From CAZJBS01 sp964544475 (lineage in GTDB: Bacteria; CLD3; SB21), in NCBI GenBank assembly GCA_964544475.1, contig CAZJBS010000014.1, positions 1 through 64,000 of the forward strand: 64,000 bases of DNA. Reading direction: 5' to 3'. The translations under genes were made by a program, and so were the position numbers. The notes beneath the pieces were generated by a model. The model saw only the letters and a list, made by a program, of their open reading frames with translations. It searched no databases and was not told the origin of the DNA. The first letter of the stretch is position 1. Each line of letters opens with the position of its first letter. Positions 1 to 7,608 of this stretch are shown one piece after another.

Positions 1-34
1 CTAAAAGAGAAAGTCTCATCATAGAGGTCGGGCC

Positions 35-838
35 ATGATGTTTGAAAAGCCCATTCTGAAGGATCGGTGCGTCCTGATCACGGGGGGCGGGACAGGGCTT
101 GGAAAATCCATGGCCAAACACTGCGCTGAAAACGGGGCCCATGTTGCCATCACCGGTCGTCGGATTGAAGTGCTCGAAGCCGCGGCCACCGACATACGTC
201 AGTACGGCACACGGGTGGGTATTTACCAGGGGGATGTTCGCCAGATCGACCAGGTGGAAAAAACCACGGAGTCGATCCTGAAGGATTTCGGACGCATCGA
301 TGTACTGGTCAATAATGCGGCAGGTAATTTCATTTGTCCGGCTGAAAAACTGAGCCCGAATGGCTGGCGTGCCGTCATTGATATCGTTCTGAACGGCACT
401 TTCAACTATTCGAGCGTCGTGGGCAAACATATGATCGCTCAGGGATCCGGCAATATCGTGAATATCGTGACTACCTATGCGTGGGCGTCTGAGCCGGGCG
501 TTCTTCATTCCGTTAGCGCGAAGGCCGGCGTGTTGGGCATGACGAGAACACTCGCCGCTGAATGGGCGCGATACGGCATACGAGTCAACGCCATTGCCCC
601 CGGTGCGATCCGAACAGAGGGCACCGATCAGAATCTGTGGGGCGATGAAACCCAGCGACGTCGCATGGAAACCAGGATTCCAATGAGAAAATTCGGGCAT
701 CCGGATGATGTGGCCCACGCCATGCTGTTTCTGGTATCCGAATATGCCTCGTACATCACCGGCGAAGTCCTTACCGTAGACGGCGGGGCATGGATCGGAA
801 AAGGTACGTACGAAATGGTTGATGTGACCAACTGGTGA
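35..838 (+). CDS. SDR-family oxidoreductase, 2,4-dienoyl-CoA reductase-like
   Basis: This 267-residue short-chain dehydrogenase has the Rossmann motif TGGGTGLG at residues 16-23 and NNAAG at 93-97. The usual catalytic YxxxK is replaced by SxxxK (Ser159, Lys163), and the surrounding HSVSAKAG stretch resembles peroxisomal/bacterial 2,4-dienoyl-CoA reductases, which reduce unsaturated acyl-CoA with NADPH during beta-oxidation. Substrate is inferred from that resemblance only. A GAGG motif lies 7 bases before the ATG at 35. The last bases of an upstream gene may be present before 35, ending either at the TAG at 22-24 or at the TGA at 36-38, but too little remains to identify it. The stop overlaps the GTG start of the next gene, so the two are probably co-transcribed. 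Confidence 0.85.
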   Translation: MMFEKPILKDRCVLITGGGTGLGKSMAKHCAENGAHVAITGRRIEVLEAAATDIRQYGTRVGIYQGDVRQIDQVEKTTESILKDFGRIDVLVNNAAGNFICPAEKLSPNGWRAVIDIVLNGTFNYSSVVGKHMIAQGSGNIVNIVTTYAWASEPGVLHSVSAKAGVLGMTRTLAAEWARYGIRVNAIAPGAIRTEGTDQNLWGDETQRRRMETRIPMRKFGHPDDVAHAMLFLVSEYASYITGEVLTVDGGAWIGKGTYEMVDVTNW

Positions 839-1710
839 AGGATTCGCGTATGCGGCCAGGATCGATATGGGGTCTAATATTTCTTCTGTGGTGGACCGGA
901 TCGGCACACAGTCAGAAAGTCACGGCCTCCTTCAAAGTCATCAAGGACAAGTTGCAGGGCAAGAACATCGATTTTCTGGAGGGTCTGGAGCAGAAGTCCG
1001 CCGATTATGTCAACAATTATGACTGGACCAAGAACGACGATCCAACGCCTTTGAAGCTTGAATTCCAGTTATATCTTGAGCGAATCAGCGACGATGCCGA
1101 AGGCAAGAAAATTTCGGCGACGATGTACTGCACCAACGGCCGTGAACTGCAGTTTCTTGACACCGATTGTTCGTTCTATTTCAGCCGCTCCACTTCTTTT
1201 TACAATGACGAATCTCGCATTGATGGCTATCTCAGTCTGATCGACTTTTATTTGTGTCTCTTCATAGGCGATGAATGGGATGCCATCGGACGGTTCAAGG
1301 GGTCGGCCTATTTTCAGAAGGCCAAAAGCATTGCCTCCCAGGCGAAGAATCTTGTTTCGTACAATGTCAGCGGCTGGGACGGCCGAATGTCCACAGCCGA
1401 TCGGTTCCTGGATCCGCGGTACCAGGATTACAGAATCATGAAGGACATTTATTTCGAGGGACTCTATCGAATCGAAAACGGCGAAGTCGTCACGGGGCGA
1501 TCGATGCTCCTGGATGCGGTCAAGAAGATGGAAGTCCTGCTCGGTCAGATCATGACCAAGAACCACACGGAACGATTCATTCAGGTGCACTATCTGGAAA
1601 TCTGCAAGGCCTTTGCAAAGGCCAATGACAAATCTATTCTGGATCGCCTCATGAATATCGATCCAAAGAACAAGGACACTTACCTAAAGTACAAGGAAGG
1701 GTCGTATTGA
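835..1710 (+). CDS. Secreted DUF4835-like protein
   Basis: A 291-residue protein with an N-terminal signal peptide (hydrophobic stretch WGLIFLLWWTGSAHS, cleavage probably near residue 26). The body resembles DUF4835 proteins of Bacteroidota: an N-terminal domain ending in a DWTKND-type segment, a conserved single-helix patch FYLCLFIGDEWD, then YFQKAKSI, GWDGR and a C-terminal helical part. As I recall, DUF4835 includes proteins linked to the type IX secretion system (PorD-like); the match is made from memory and is moderate. GTG at 835 overlaps the stop of the SDR gene; ATG at 850 is an alternative start. The response regulator gene follows after 3 bases, so this is one transcription unit. 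Confidence 0.6.
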   Translation: MKDSRMRPGSIWGLIFLLWWTGSAHSQKVTASFKVIKDKLQGKNIDFLEGLEQKSADYVNNYDWTKNDDPTPLKLEFQLYLERISDDAEGKKISATMYCTNGRELQFLDTDCSFYFSRSTSFYNDESRIDGYLSLIDFYLCLFIGDEWDAIGRFKGSAYFQKAKSIASQAKNLVSYNVSGWDGRMSTADRFLDPRYQDYRIMKDIYFEGLYRIENGEVVTGRSMLLDAVKKMEVLLGQIMTKNHTERFIQVHYLEICKAFAKANDKSILDRLMNIDPKNKDTYLKYKEGSY

Positions 1711-1713
1711 GCG

Positions 1714-3111
1714 ATGTCAACCGGTCCTTACAGAGTACTCGTCGTTGAGGACAACACAACGATGCGTGAGGGTATTGTCGAGGTGCTGGCTCGGGAGAAT
1801 TTTCATGTCGAATCCGTGAGTAGTGGCGTGGAGTCCCTGGAGCGCCTGCAGCGTCAACCCTTCGACCTGGTTATCACCGACTACAAGATGAGTCCCCTGG
1901 ACGGCCTCGCTGTCCTGAAATCCGTGAAGGACATAACCGCGGAAACGGACGTCGTTCTTATCACAGCCTTTGGAACCGTGGACGTAGCCGTGGAAGCCAT
2001 GAAACTGGGTGCGGTTGATTTTATTACGAAGCCTTTTTCTCCGGATGAACTGCAGATACGCATCGACAAAATACTGAATCTCCAAAAAGAACGTCGGAGA
2101 TTCCGGCAGACCGACGAAGAGAACCGCTACCTTAGGGAGGAAATTCAGGATAAGTTCAATTTCGGAGAAATTGTCGGCAGGTCCACCTCGATGGTTGAAG
2201 TTTTCCAACTGGTCAAGAAGAGTGCGGAATCGGACAGTTCGGTGGTCATATACGGAGAAAGTGGGACCGGAAAGGAGCTGATAGCCAGGGCCATTCATTC
2301 CAATAGCATGCGGCGTGAGAAGCCGTTCATAAAGGTCAATTGCGCAGCTTTGACGGAAACGCTTCTGGAGAGCGAATTATTTGGTCATGAGAAGGGCGCC
2401 TTTACGGGCGCGATCAAAACCCGTAAGGGTCGTTTCGAATTGGCGGACACCGGCACGCTTTTTCTCGACGAAATTGGAGATATTTCTCCCAATGTCCAAG
2501 TGAAATTACTACGAGCCATTCAAGAACAGGAGTTCGAACGCGTTGGCGGAGAAGTGACGTTAAACGTTAACACGCGGATTATTGCCGCTACAAACAAGAA
2601 CCTGCCGGAAGCCATGCGCACCGGAAGTTTCCGTGAAGATTTGTATTATCGCCTGAACGTGATTCCGATTGAGTTACCCCCTTTGCGTGAACGCAAAGAT
2701 GACATACCCCGGCTGGTGGATTTCTTCGTTCACAAACTGGAACGTGATCTTGGACGGAAACACCTGAGCGTTGATCCAAGTGTGTACGCCCTATTAATGG
2801 ACTATGGTTGGCCGGGTAATGTGAGAGAACTGGAAAATATTGTTGAGCGGGCCGTCGTGCTTTCCGGTGGCGAAAGACTGGAAGCCAGAGATTTTGCCTT
2901 TCTTGGCAATCAAGCCGTTCCGCGTGAACCCGCTTTTCAACTCGAAGACGTCGAACGAAATGGTCTTGTAGCCACGCTGGAGATGCTCGAAAAGACCATG
3001 ATTGAGAAAGCGCTTGAAAAGACCAACGGGGGACGTAGCGAGGCGGCCCGACTGCTGGGCCTCAAGACCAGCGCATTTTACTACAAGCTGGAAAAATACG
3101 AGTTACTGTAA
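1714..3111 (+). CDS. Sigma-54-dependent response regulator, NtrC family
   Basis: A complete 465-residue enhancer-binding activator. The receiver domain (about 5-120) has acidic residues E12/D13, the phospho-acceptor Asp56 in VITDYKM and a conserved Lys in ITKPF. The AAA+ domain (about 150-390) has Walker A GESGTGKE near residue 181, the sigma-54 contact loop GAFTGA near 228 and Walker B TLFLDEIGD. A Fis-type helix-turn-helix closes the protein (ARLLGLKTSAFYYKL). All motifs are intact, so it should activate RpoN promoters when phosphorylated. No histidine kinase lies beside it; the NtrB-like kinase at 60120 in this window is a possible but unproven partner. Start ATG at 1714 is 3 bases after the previous stop. 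Confidence 0.93.
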   Translation: MSTGPYRVLVVEDNTTMREGIVEVLARENFHVESVSSGVESLERLQRQPFDLVITDYKMSPLDGLAVLKSVKDITAETDVVLITAFGTVDVAVEAMKLGAVDFITKPFSPDELQIRIDKILNLQKERRRFRQTDEENRYLREEIQDKFNFGEIVGRSTSMVEVFQLVKKSAESDSSVVIYGESGTGKELIARAIHSNSMRREKPFIKVNCAALTETLLESELFGHEKGAFTGAIKTRKGRFELADTGTLFLDEIGDISPNVQVKLLRAIQEQEFERVGGEVTLNVNTRIIAATNKNLPEAMRTGSFREDLYYRLNVIPIELPPLRERKDDIPRLVDFFVHKLERDLGRKHLSVDPSVYALLMDYGWPGNVRELENIVERAVVLSGGERLEARDFAFLGNQAVPREPAFQLEDVERNGLVATLEMLEKTMIEKALEKTNGGRSEAARLLGLKTSAFYYKLEKYELL

Positions 3112-3119
3112 TTTCTTCT

Positions 3120-3147
3120 TTGGTTTTAGAAAGACCTGCCCTATATT
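3120..3147 (+). promoter_or_regulatory. Sigma-70-type promoter
   Basis: TTGGTT (3120-3125), 16-base spacer, TATATT (3142-3147). It lies just after the response regulator stop and 32 bases before the ATG at 3179, so it supports that start for the coiled-coil gene. Confidence 0.55.
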
Positions 3148-3178
3148 AAGATTACGTGGATCAAACCAAGGAATCACC

Positions 3179-4225
3179 ATGCGTTTCCTGTCTTTGGTCT
3201 TAACATGGTTAATTGGCGGGCCGGTTGTTCATTTTCTGACCGCTCAGGTGCCGTCGTCTTCGTTTTCATCCTCTACAATTCTTCGATTGGAAGATGTACT
3301 CCAGGCCTCACGTCAGGAGATCGAACAGCAATTGGGATTGCGTCGCCAGTTGTCGGCCCAGTACGACAGCATGTTGGTCGACGTTAGCTATCTTAAACAG
3401 CGAAAGGATCTTGGGTTTTTTGAGAATATCCGCCTAAAGAACCTTCTAAAAGAATCCGAAGACATATCACGACAATTGGTTCTAATGGACCAAAGGGTAA
3501 CGGCCCGGAAAAAGGAGCACGATGAGCGTGTCGATCAGCTGTGCCGGCTGATGGATATTGAAATCAAGCAGGTCCTTCAACAGTTGGAAGACTCGGATGC
3601 GCGCCAAGGCCGGGGGGCGCTGGAGAGTACGTTGCAGGCCATGATGACTGAAAAACTCGAGTTCCAGAGTTCGGGGCTTGAGTCATGGTCCATCAAGCCA
3701 CACATGGTCAAGGTTTCCCGCCAGGATGATGCAGAAACGATTTATCAGAAGGCGGATTTTCTCCGTGACCAGGAAGACAAACTGGCCGCCTATTCGGCTG
3801 AATTGCAATCGAAAATCGAGAAAATTTCAAGCGACGCTGAGATCCGCGATCAGGCAATTCAATTCCTGGATGACGTCCACTTCTTCAATCGAACCCGGGA
3901 AATCCAGGTGGCCCACAAGGACGGAAAGGATCGCAACGAGAATTTCGGCGGCGAAACGGGTACGTCTGATCACACGGCCAGGGACGGGGACGAAATCACG
4001 CATAGCTTCCAACCATCATTGAACGGATTCGATGCCTCCGTATTCGTCAATGGCAGCACCCTTTCATTGACCGATCTCAAGATGTCTCCAGATGATGACC
4101 TTCGCGTCATTGTTAGGAAATTACAGACTGAGAAAGCAATGGCTGACAATCAAGTCATGAAATACCGTCGCCTCGCCGATGAATTGTACGAGTTGGCCAA
4201 ATACAAGATGCGTCTCCAGAAGTAA
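3179..4225 (+). CDS. Secreted coiled-coil protein of unknown function
   Basis: A 348-residue protein beginning with a signal peptide (MRFLSLVLTWLIGG, cleavage near residue 21) followed by long charged helical stretches rich in Glu, Gln, Arg and Leu with heptad-like spacing (about 30-130, 185-235 and 300-345), suggesting an extended periplasmic coiled coil. A low-complexity polar linker around 250-280 separates the helical parts. I do not recognise a family. The frame is open upstream to 3002, but that would overlap the response regulator; the ATG at 3179 has an AAGGA ribosome site 6 bases before it and a promoter at 3120-3147. The next gene, a possible outer-membrane barrel, starts 20 bases after its stop, so the two may form an envelope-spanning pair. 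Confidence 0.75.
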   Translation: MRFLSLVLTWLIGGPVVHFLTAQVPSSSFSSSTILRLEDVLQASRQEIEQQLGLRRQLSAQYDSMLVDVSYLKQRKDLGFFENIRLKNLLKESEDISRQLVLMDQRVTARKKEHDERVDQLCRLMDIEIKQVLQQLEDSDARQGRGALESTLQAMMTEKLEFQSSGLESWSIKPHMVKVSRQDDAETIYQKADFLRDQEDKLAAYSAELQSKIEKISSDAEIRDQAIQFLDDVHFFNRTREIQVAHKDGKDRNENFGGETGTSDHTARDGDEITHSFQPSLNGFDASVFVNGSTLSLTDLKMSPDDDLRVIVRKLQTEKAMADNQVMKYRRLADELYELAKYKMRLQK

Positions 4226-4245
4226 TTAGCTGTCCCGGATTTCTC

Positions 4246-5307
4246 GTGTTTCTTCGCTCTTTCTATCGATATGCCGTTTTTTTTCCTTTGATCACTCTGT
4301 GTTCAGCCCTTTCGATACGTGCGCAAGGGACTTTGAGTGGGCGTGTTTTCTTGGGGGCCCTTGCGGACAACAATGTGGCGGAACTTCCCGACTCACGAAT
4401 GGGTGTTGGTTCGACAGCCAATCTGGTTCTTGCTTATCGGCGAGAGGGCAAGACTGAGCGTGGTGTCAATGTCTCCCAGTTGCATGTCCAGTCGGCGAAT
4501 ACAGGCTACCCGGGCAGTTGGAGAGACAGCCGGACCCTTAGCCATGCGACTTTGAGATACGGAATGGCCGTTTCGAAGGGGTTTCGGCTTCAGCCATTTG
4601 TGCGCGGCGAAATGCGGCAATTTGTTGATCGCGACATCAATTACCGGACCGGGACACTGGGGTTGGAGGCCCGTGTGAATTCGGGGACCGGCTATTTCGC
4701 GGCCATTGAGACATGGCGCAGCAAGGTGGTCTTCAATGAGAACGGAGCCTTCAACAATATCGCGGACGTCATGACGCTCTCTTTCGGACGCCATTTCAGT
4801 GCGCTGGAGTTCTTCAATGTCAAAGCCATGACCAGCAATCACCAGTACGCCAAGACGGCGATTTCGAAGGAGCAGAGAGACATGGGTATTAAACAAAGGG
4901 ACCACACCTTTGCCTACGGTTTTGGCGCCGAAGTATTCAGACTGAAAATCCTGGTTCAAATCAATTACCTCTACACCATCGTCTCATCCAACAGCTACGG
5001 CTCTTCATTGCGCATGCATAAGTTCGACGGGATGGCCTTGAAAAAGCTCGGCCGTGGTCTTTTTCTCAAGTTGTATGCATCGACGGAGTTGCGGGACTAT
5101 CGGGATGCCTTTATTGCCAGGGATGTCTCGACGTACCAGCTGGGGTCGGACAACAAGTCCGTTGCTGTGGAGATCGGGAAATCGTTATCCGATCGTCATG
5201 ACATAAAAATACGTTTGCACTGGTACAATAATCAGGCGCTGCTCAGGGCGGATTATTATTCCCGCACCATTCTCGTCGCAGGTTTTGAAAGCCGGATAGG
5301 GCAATAA
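4246..5307 (+). CDS. Probable outer-membrane beta-barrel protein, unknown family
   Basis: A 353-residue protein with a signal peptide (FFPLITLCSALSIRAQG, cleavage after about residue 26). The mature part alternates polar and hydrophobic residues with many aromatic and Gly/Tyr positions, for example LRYGMAV, FRLQPFVRG, TLGLEARVN, GYFAAIETWRS, LFLKLYAS, and ends in a hydrophobic strand (TILVAGFESRIGQ). This is the pattern of a transmembrane barrel, but the terminal aromatic residue typical of many porins is absent. It starts with GTG at 4246. It lies directly downstream of the secreted coiled-coil gene and is probably in the same operon. No family is recognised, and the barrel call rests on residue pattern alone. 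Confidence 0.65.
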   Translation: MFLRSFYRYAVFFPLITLCSALSIRAQGTLSGRVFLGALADNNVAELPDSRMGVGSTANLVLAYRREGKTERGVNVSQLHVQSANTGYPGSWRDSRTLSHATLRYGMAVSKGFRLQPFVRGEMRQFVDRDINYRTGTLGLEARVNSGTGYFAAIETWRSKVVFNENGAFNNIADVMTLSFGRHFSALEFFNVKAMTSNHQYAKTAISKEQRDMGIKQRDHTFAYGFGAEVFRLKILVQINYLYTIVSSNSYGSSLRMHKFDGMALKKLGRGLFLKLYASTELRDYRDAFIARDVSTYQLGSDNKSVAVEIGKSLSDRHDIKIRLHWYNNQALLRADYYSRTILVAGFESRIGQ

Positions 5308-5316
5308 ACGCCGCGC

Positions 5317-5343
5317 AAAAAAAAAGTCCCACTGAGGGACTTT
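5317..5343 (-). terminator. Rho-independent terminator of the tRNA operon
   Basis: A perfect 8-base-pair stem (5323-5330 with 5336-5343, AAAGTCCC/GGGACTTT) with a 5-base loop. On the minus strand it is followed by an uninterrupted run of U, directly after tRNA-Met. Confidence 0.85.
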
Positions 5344-5348
5344 GAAAG

Positions 5349-5421
5349 TAGCGGGTGACGGGCTTGAACCGCCGACACGCGGATTATGATTCCGCTGCTC
5401 TACCAACTGAGCTAACCCGCC
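5349..5421 (-). tRNA. tRNA-Met (CAT), elongator
   Basis: A 73-base cloverleaf on the minus strand. The acceptor 5' strand is GGCGGGT, the D-arm is GCTCAGTTGGTAGAGC, the anticodon loop is ATCATAA (anticodon CAT) and the T-loop is TTCAAGC. Pair 1-72 is G-U and the discriminator is A, as seen in elongator methionine tRNAs of several phyla. The anticodon stem lacks the three G-C pairs of initiator tRNA. A CAT-anticodon isoleucine tRNA is the main alternative. No CCA is encoded. It is the last gene of the four-tRNA operon. Confidence 0.93.
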
Positions 5422-5426
5422 ATGGG

Positions 5427-5463
5427 CCTAACAAACAAACAACAGACCGGCGGTCTGTTGTTT
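5427..5463 (-). terminator. Strong hairpin between tRNA-fMet and tRNA-Met
   Basis: A perfect 12-base-pair stem (5437-5448 with 5452-5463) closed by a 3-base loop. On the minus strand it is followed by GTTTGTTAGG, so it could be a partial terminator or a processing element inside the tRNA operon. Confidence 0.5.
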
Positions 5464-5467
5464 CATG

Positions 5468-5542
<75 letters not shown>

Positions 5543-5554
5543 GTAAATATCTTG

Positions 5555-5638
5555 TGGGCAGTGAAGGATTTGAACCTCCGTAGGGCTTAGCCCGACAGAT
5601 TTACAGTCTGTTGCGATTGACCACTCCGCCAACTGCCC
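5555..5638 (-). tRNA. tRNA-Tyr (GTA)
   Basis: An 84-base class II tRNA on the minus strand. The acceptor GGGCAGT pairs perfectly with ACTGCCC, the anticodon loop is CTGTAAA (anticodon GTA), and there is a long variable arm between the anticodon stem and the T-stem (T-loop TTCAAAT). The discriminator is A. Confidence 0.95.
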
Positions 5639-5720
5639 AAGATCATAACGACTTGAATCCAATATGAACGAGTTCATCGGAGCCGCGTCGCACTCTTTTT
5701 CAAAGAACTTTGCTCAGCTG

Positions 5721-5793
5721 AGCTGGTGGGCGGAATCGAACCGTCGACCTACTGATTACAAGTCAGTTGCTCTGCCAGCTGAGCTACACCAGC
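5721..5793 (-). tRNA. tRNA-Thr (TGT)
   Basis: A 73-base tRNA on the minus strand and the first gene of the operon. The acceptor GCTGGTG pairs with CACCAGC, the anticodon loop is CTTGTAA (anticodon TGT) and the T-loop is TTCGATT. The T-stem has an A-C mismatch at 50-64 (GACGG opposite CCGCC). Discriminator is U. CCA is not encoded. Confidence 0.93.
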
Positions 5794-5806
5794 CAAAAGT
5801 GATGCG

Positions 5807-5835
5807 AATATATGGCAGGGAACCTCAATAGTCAA
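5807..5835 (-). promoter_or_regulatory. Promoter of the tRNA-Thr/Tyr/fMet/Met operon
   Basis: On the minus strand TTGACT (5830-5835) and TATATT (5807-5812) are separated by exactly 17 bases, 14 bases before the 5' end of tRNA-Thr. An A/T-rich tract lies upstream. Confidence 0.85.
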
Positions 5836-5989
5836 TAAAAATAGTGACTTTGTGGCTGTTTCACACGTCTTAGCGGCCAGATGCGGAATGGTCAAGCCAG
5901 ATTTCCGATTGGACGGTGTTTTGGCCGAAGAATGCGCAAGAAAAAAGCCGCGCAATTGGCAGGTAAGGGCCAAAAAAACTTGGCATTTC

Positions 5990-5998
5990 TGGTATATA
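5990..5998 (+). promoter_or_regulatory. Possible extended -10 promoter
   Basis: TGG followed by TATATA (5993-5998) fits an extended -10 element. There is no good -35 at the right distance, only an A-tract near 5972. It lies about 36 bases before the PTPS-like gene start at 6034. Confidence 0.4.
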
Positions 5999-6033
5999 TT
6001 TAATAGTTTGCGCCGACGCTTTTGCGGTACCAA

Positions 6034-6555
6034 ATGCCAAAATACAACATCACAATCGCCAAAGAATATCTCAAGTTCAGCGCAGCTCATTTTACCATCT
6101 TCAACGATCATTCACTCGAAAAGCTTCACGGCCACAACTATCGTTTGAGTTTGCGTATGGAATGCCGGGAAACGATTGACGGCATCGCCGTGGAATTCAA
6201 ACGCTTGAAGAAAATCCTGCAGCAACTGTGCGAAGAACTTGACGAAAAAGTGTTATTTCCGACAGAATCACCGTATCTGAAAATATCAAAAATTGAGGAC
6301 CATTTTGAGATTGTCTTTGCCGGTGAGGGATTTTCCAAATCCTACCGCCTTCCTTGTGAGGATGTGGAGTTGTTGCCCGTGTCAAACATAACGGCCGAGC
6401 TTCTGGCCAGGCATCTTTCCGGCGCCTTTCGAAAGAAACTTGAAGCCGGCTGGGACAAGACAATATTCGGCGAGGTGGAAAAGACGGTCATTGGCTTTGA
6501 ATTGACAGTTGAAGAGACGGATGGGCAATCCGTCGGGTTTTCCTGGGAGTACTAG
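6034..6555 (+). CDS. 6-pyruvoyl-tetrahydropterin synthase/QueD family protein lacking the catalytic Cys
   Basis: A 173-residue T-fold protein. The zinc-binding histidines of the PTPS/QueD family are present in FSAAHF (about residue 17-22) and HGHNY (about 34-38), and a glutamate-rich C-terminal motif GFELTVEET follows the FEVEVE-type pattern. The cysteine expected a few residues before HGH is missing; the segment reads HSLEKLHGHNY with a Glu three residues before the first His. That resembles the PTPS-III subgroup, known to supply the folate intermediate 6-hydroxymethyl-dihydropterin in place of FolB. Function could therefore be folate rather than queuosine synthesis; this is inference. ATG at 6034 is preferred, with TTG at 6022 as an alternative. 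The E1-alpha gene starts 1 base after its stop codon. Confidence 0.8.
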   Translation: MPKYNITIAKEYLKFSAAHFTIFNDHSLEKLHGHNYRLSLRMECRETIDGIAVEFKRLKKILQQLCEELDEKVLFPTESPYLKISKIEDHFEIVFAGEGFSKSYRLPCEDVELLPVSNITAELLARHLSGAFRKKLEAGWDKTIFGEVEKTVIGFELTVEETDGQSVGFSWEY

Positions 6556-6556
6556 C

Positions 6557-7588
6557 ATGGAGAAGAGGCGCGTGAAGCCGTTCTTGTCGGCAAAAGCAGT
6601 CAGCGAAACGGCGTCATGGTCATCACATTGGTCGAAAGGGGACTGGCTGAGGATACACCGCCTGATGAAATTGACCCGTGAATTTGATCGGGGCATCATC
6701 AGACTTTACCGGCAAGGTAAGATGCTTGGTGGCGCGTATTCCGGATGGGGCAATGAAGCGACGGCCGTTGGCAGTGCGTACAGTCTGGAGCCCCAGGATT
6801 ATCTTTATCCGATGCATCGGGACATTGGGGCCCATTTTGCACGCGGCCAGTCGGCCAGGACTCTGATGCTCAATCACATGGCGAAGGCCGACGGCCCAAC
6901 ACGGGGGCGGGACGGCACGGGTCATTATTACGACAAATCGAAGCGTATCATCGGCAACATTAGCCATCTGGCCGCCATGATTCCGCAGGCCGTCGGTACG
7001 GCCCTGGCCGCGGTCAAGCAGAACGAGAACGCGGTCGTGCTGAACTACATCGGTGACGGGGGCATGAATGTGGGGGAATTTCATGAAGGACTGAATATGG
7101 CGGCCGTTTGGAAATTGCCATTTGTTCTCATCATTGAGAATAACCAATATGCGTACTCAACGCCCACGCATCTTCAATACGCCTGCGAAAGTCCGGTGGA
7201 TCGTGCGATCGGATACGGCATACCTGGGATCAAAATGGACGGAACGCGAGTTTCAGAGGTATTCGATGTCTGCAAAGAAGCCGTTGAACGCGCGAGGAAG
7301 GGGGAAGGGCCGACGCTGATCGAATCGGTTACCATGCGCATGAGGGGACACGCCGAACACGATGGTCATGAATATTATCCCAAAGGGATACTTGAGAAAT
7401 GGGAGAGTAAGGATCCGATCCTTCAATTGGAAGCGGAGCTCGTGGATCGGGGCCTGTTGTCTTCTCAGCAAATCCAGGACATCGAAGCAGAAACAAAAAG
7501 TGAAATCGAAGATGCCATTGCCTTTGCAGAGGGATCGCCGTATCCGGACGGGGCGGAGGCTGAATTGGGCGTCTATGCTACTTCATAA
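6557..7588 (+). CDS. 2-oxoacid dehydrogenase E1 component, alpha subunit (first copy)
   Basis: A 343-residue E1-alpha, the thiamine-diphosphate decarboxylase half-subunit of pyruvate or branched-chain 2-oxoacid dehydrogenase. The TPP/magnesium motif GDG (about residue 166) through ENN (about 194-195) is intact, with FHEGLNMAAVWKLPFV between. It keeps HRDIGAH in the substrate region and a phosphorylation-loop-like GRDGTGHYYD. The segment ISHLAAMIPQAVG resembles branched-chain enzymes. ATG at 6557 has GGGAG 7 bases upstream; the frame is open further upstream inside the PTPS gene. It needs a beta subunit; the only one in this window is at 15413. A second, divergent alpha lies at 10532. Confidence 0.9.
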   Translation: MEKRRVKPFLSAKAVSETASWSSHWSKGDWLRIHRLMKLTREFDRGIIRLYRQGKMLGGAYSGWGNEATAVGSAYSLEPQDYLYPMHRDIGAHFARGQSARTLMLNHMAKADGPTRGRDGTGHYYDKSKRIIGNISHLAAMIPQAVGTALAAVKQNENAVVLNYIGDGGMNVGEFHEGLNMAAVWKLPFVLIIENNQYAYSTPTHLQYACESPVDRAIGYGIPGIKMDGTRVSEVFDVCKEAVERARKGEGPTLIESVTMRMRGHAEHDGHEYYPKGILEKWESKDPILQLEAELVDRGLLSSQQIQDIEAETKSEIEDAIAFAEGSPYPDGAEAELGVYATS

Positions 7589-7608
7589 TTGATCCCATGG
7601 AGGTTGAA

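Noticed and set aside
3002..3178. N-terminal extension of the coiled-coil gene into the response regulator
   Set aside because: A promoter (3120-3147), a ribosome site and a signal peptide all place the start at 3179.
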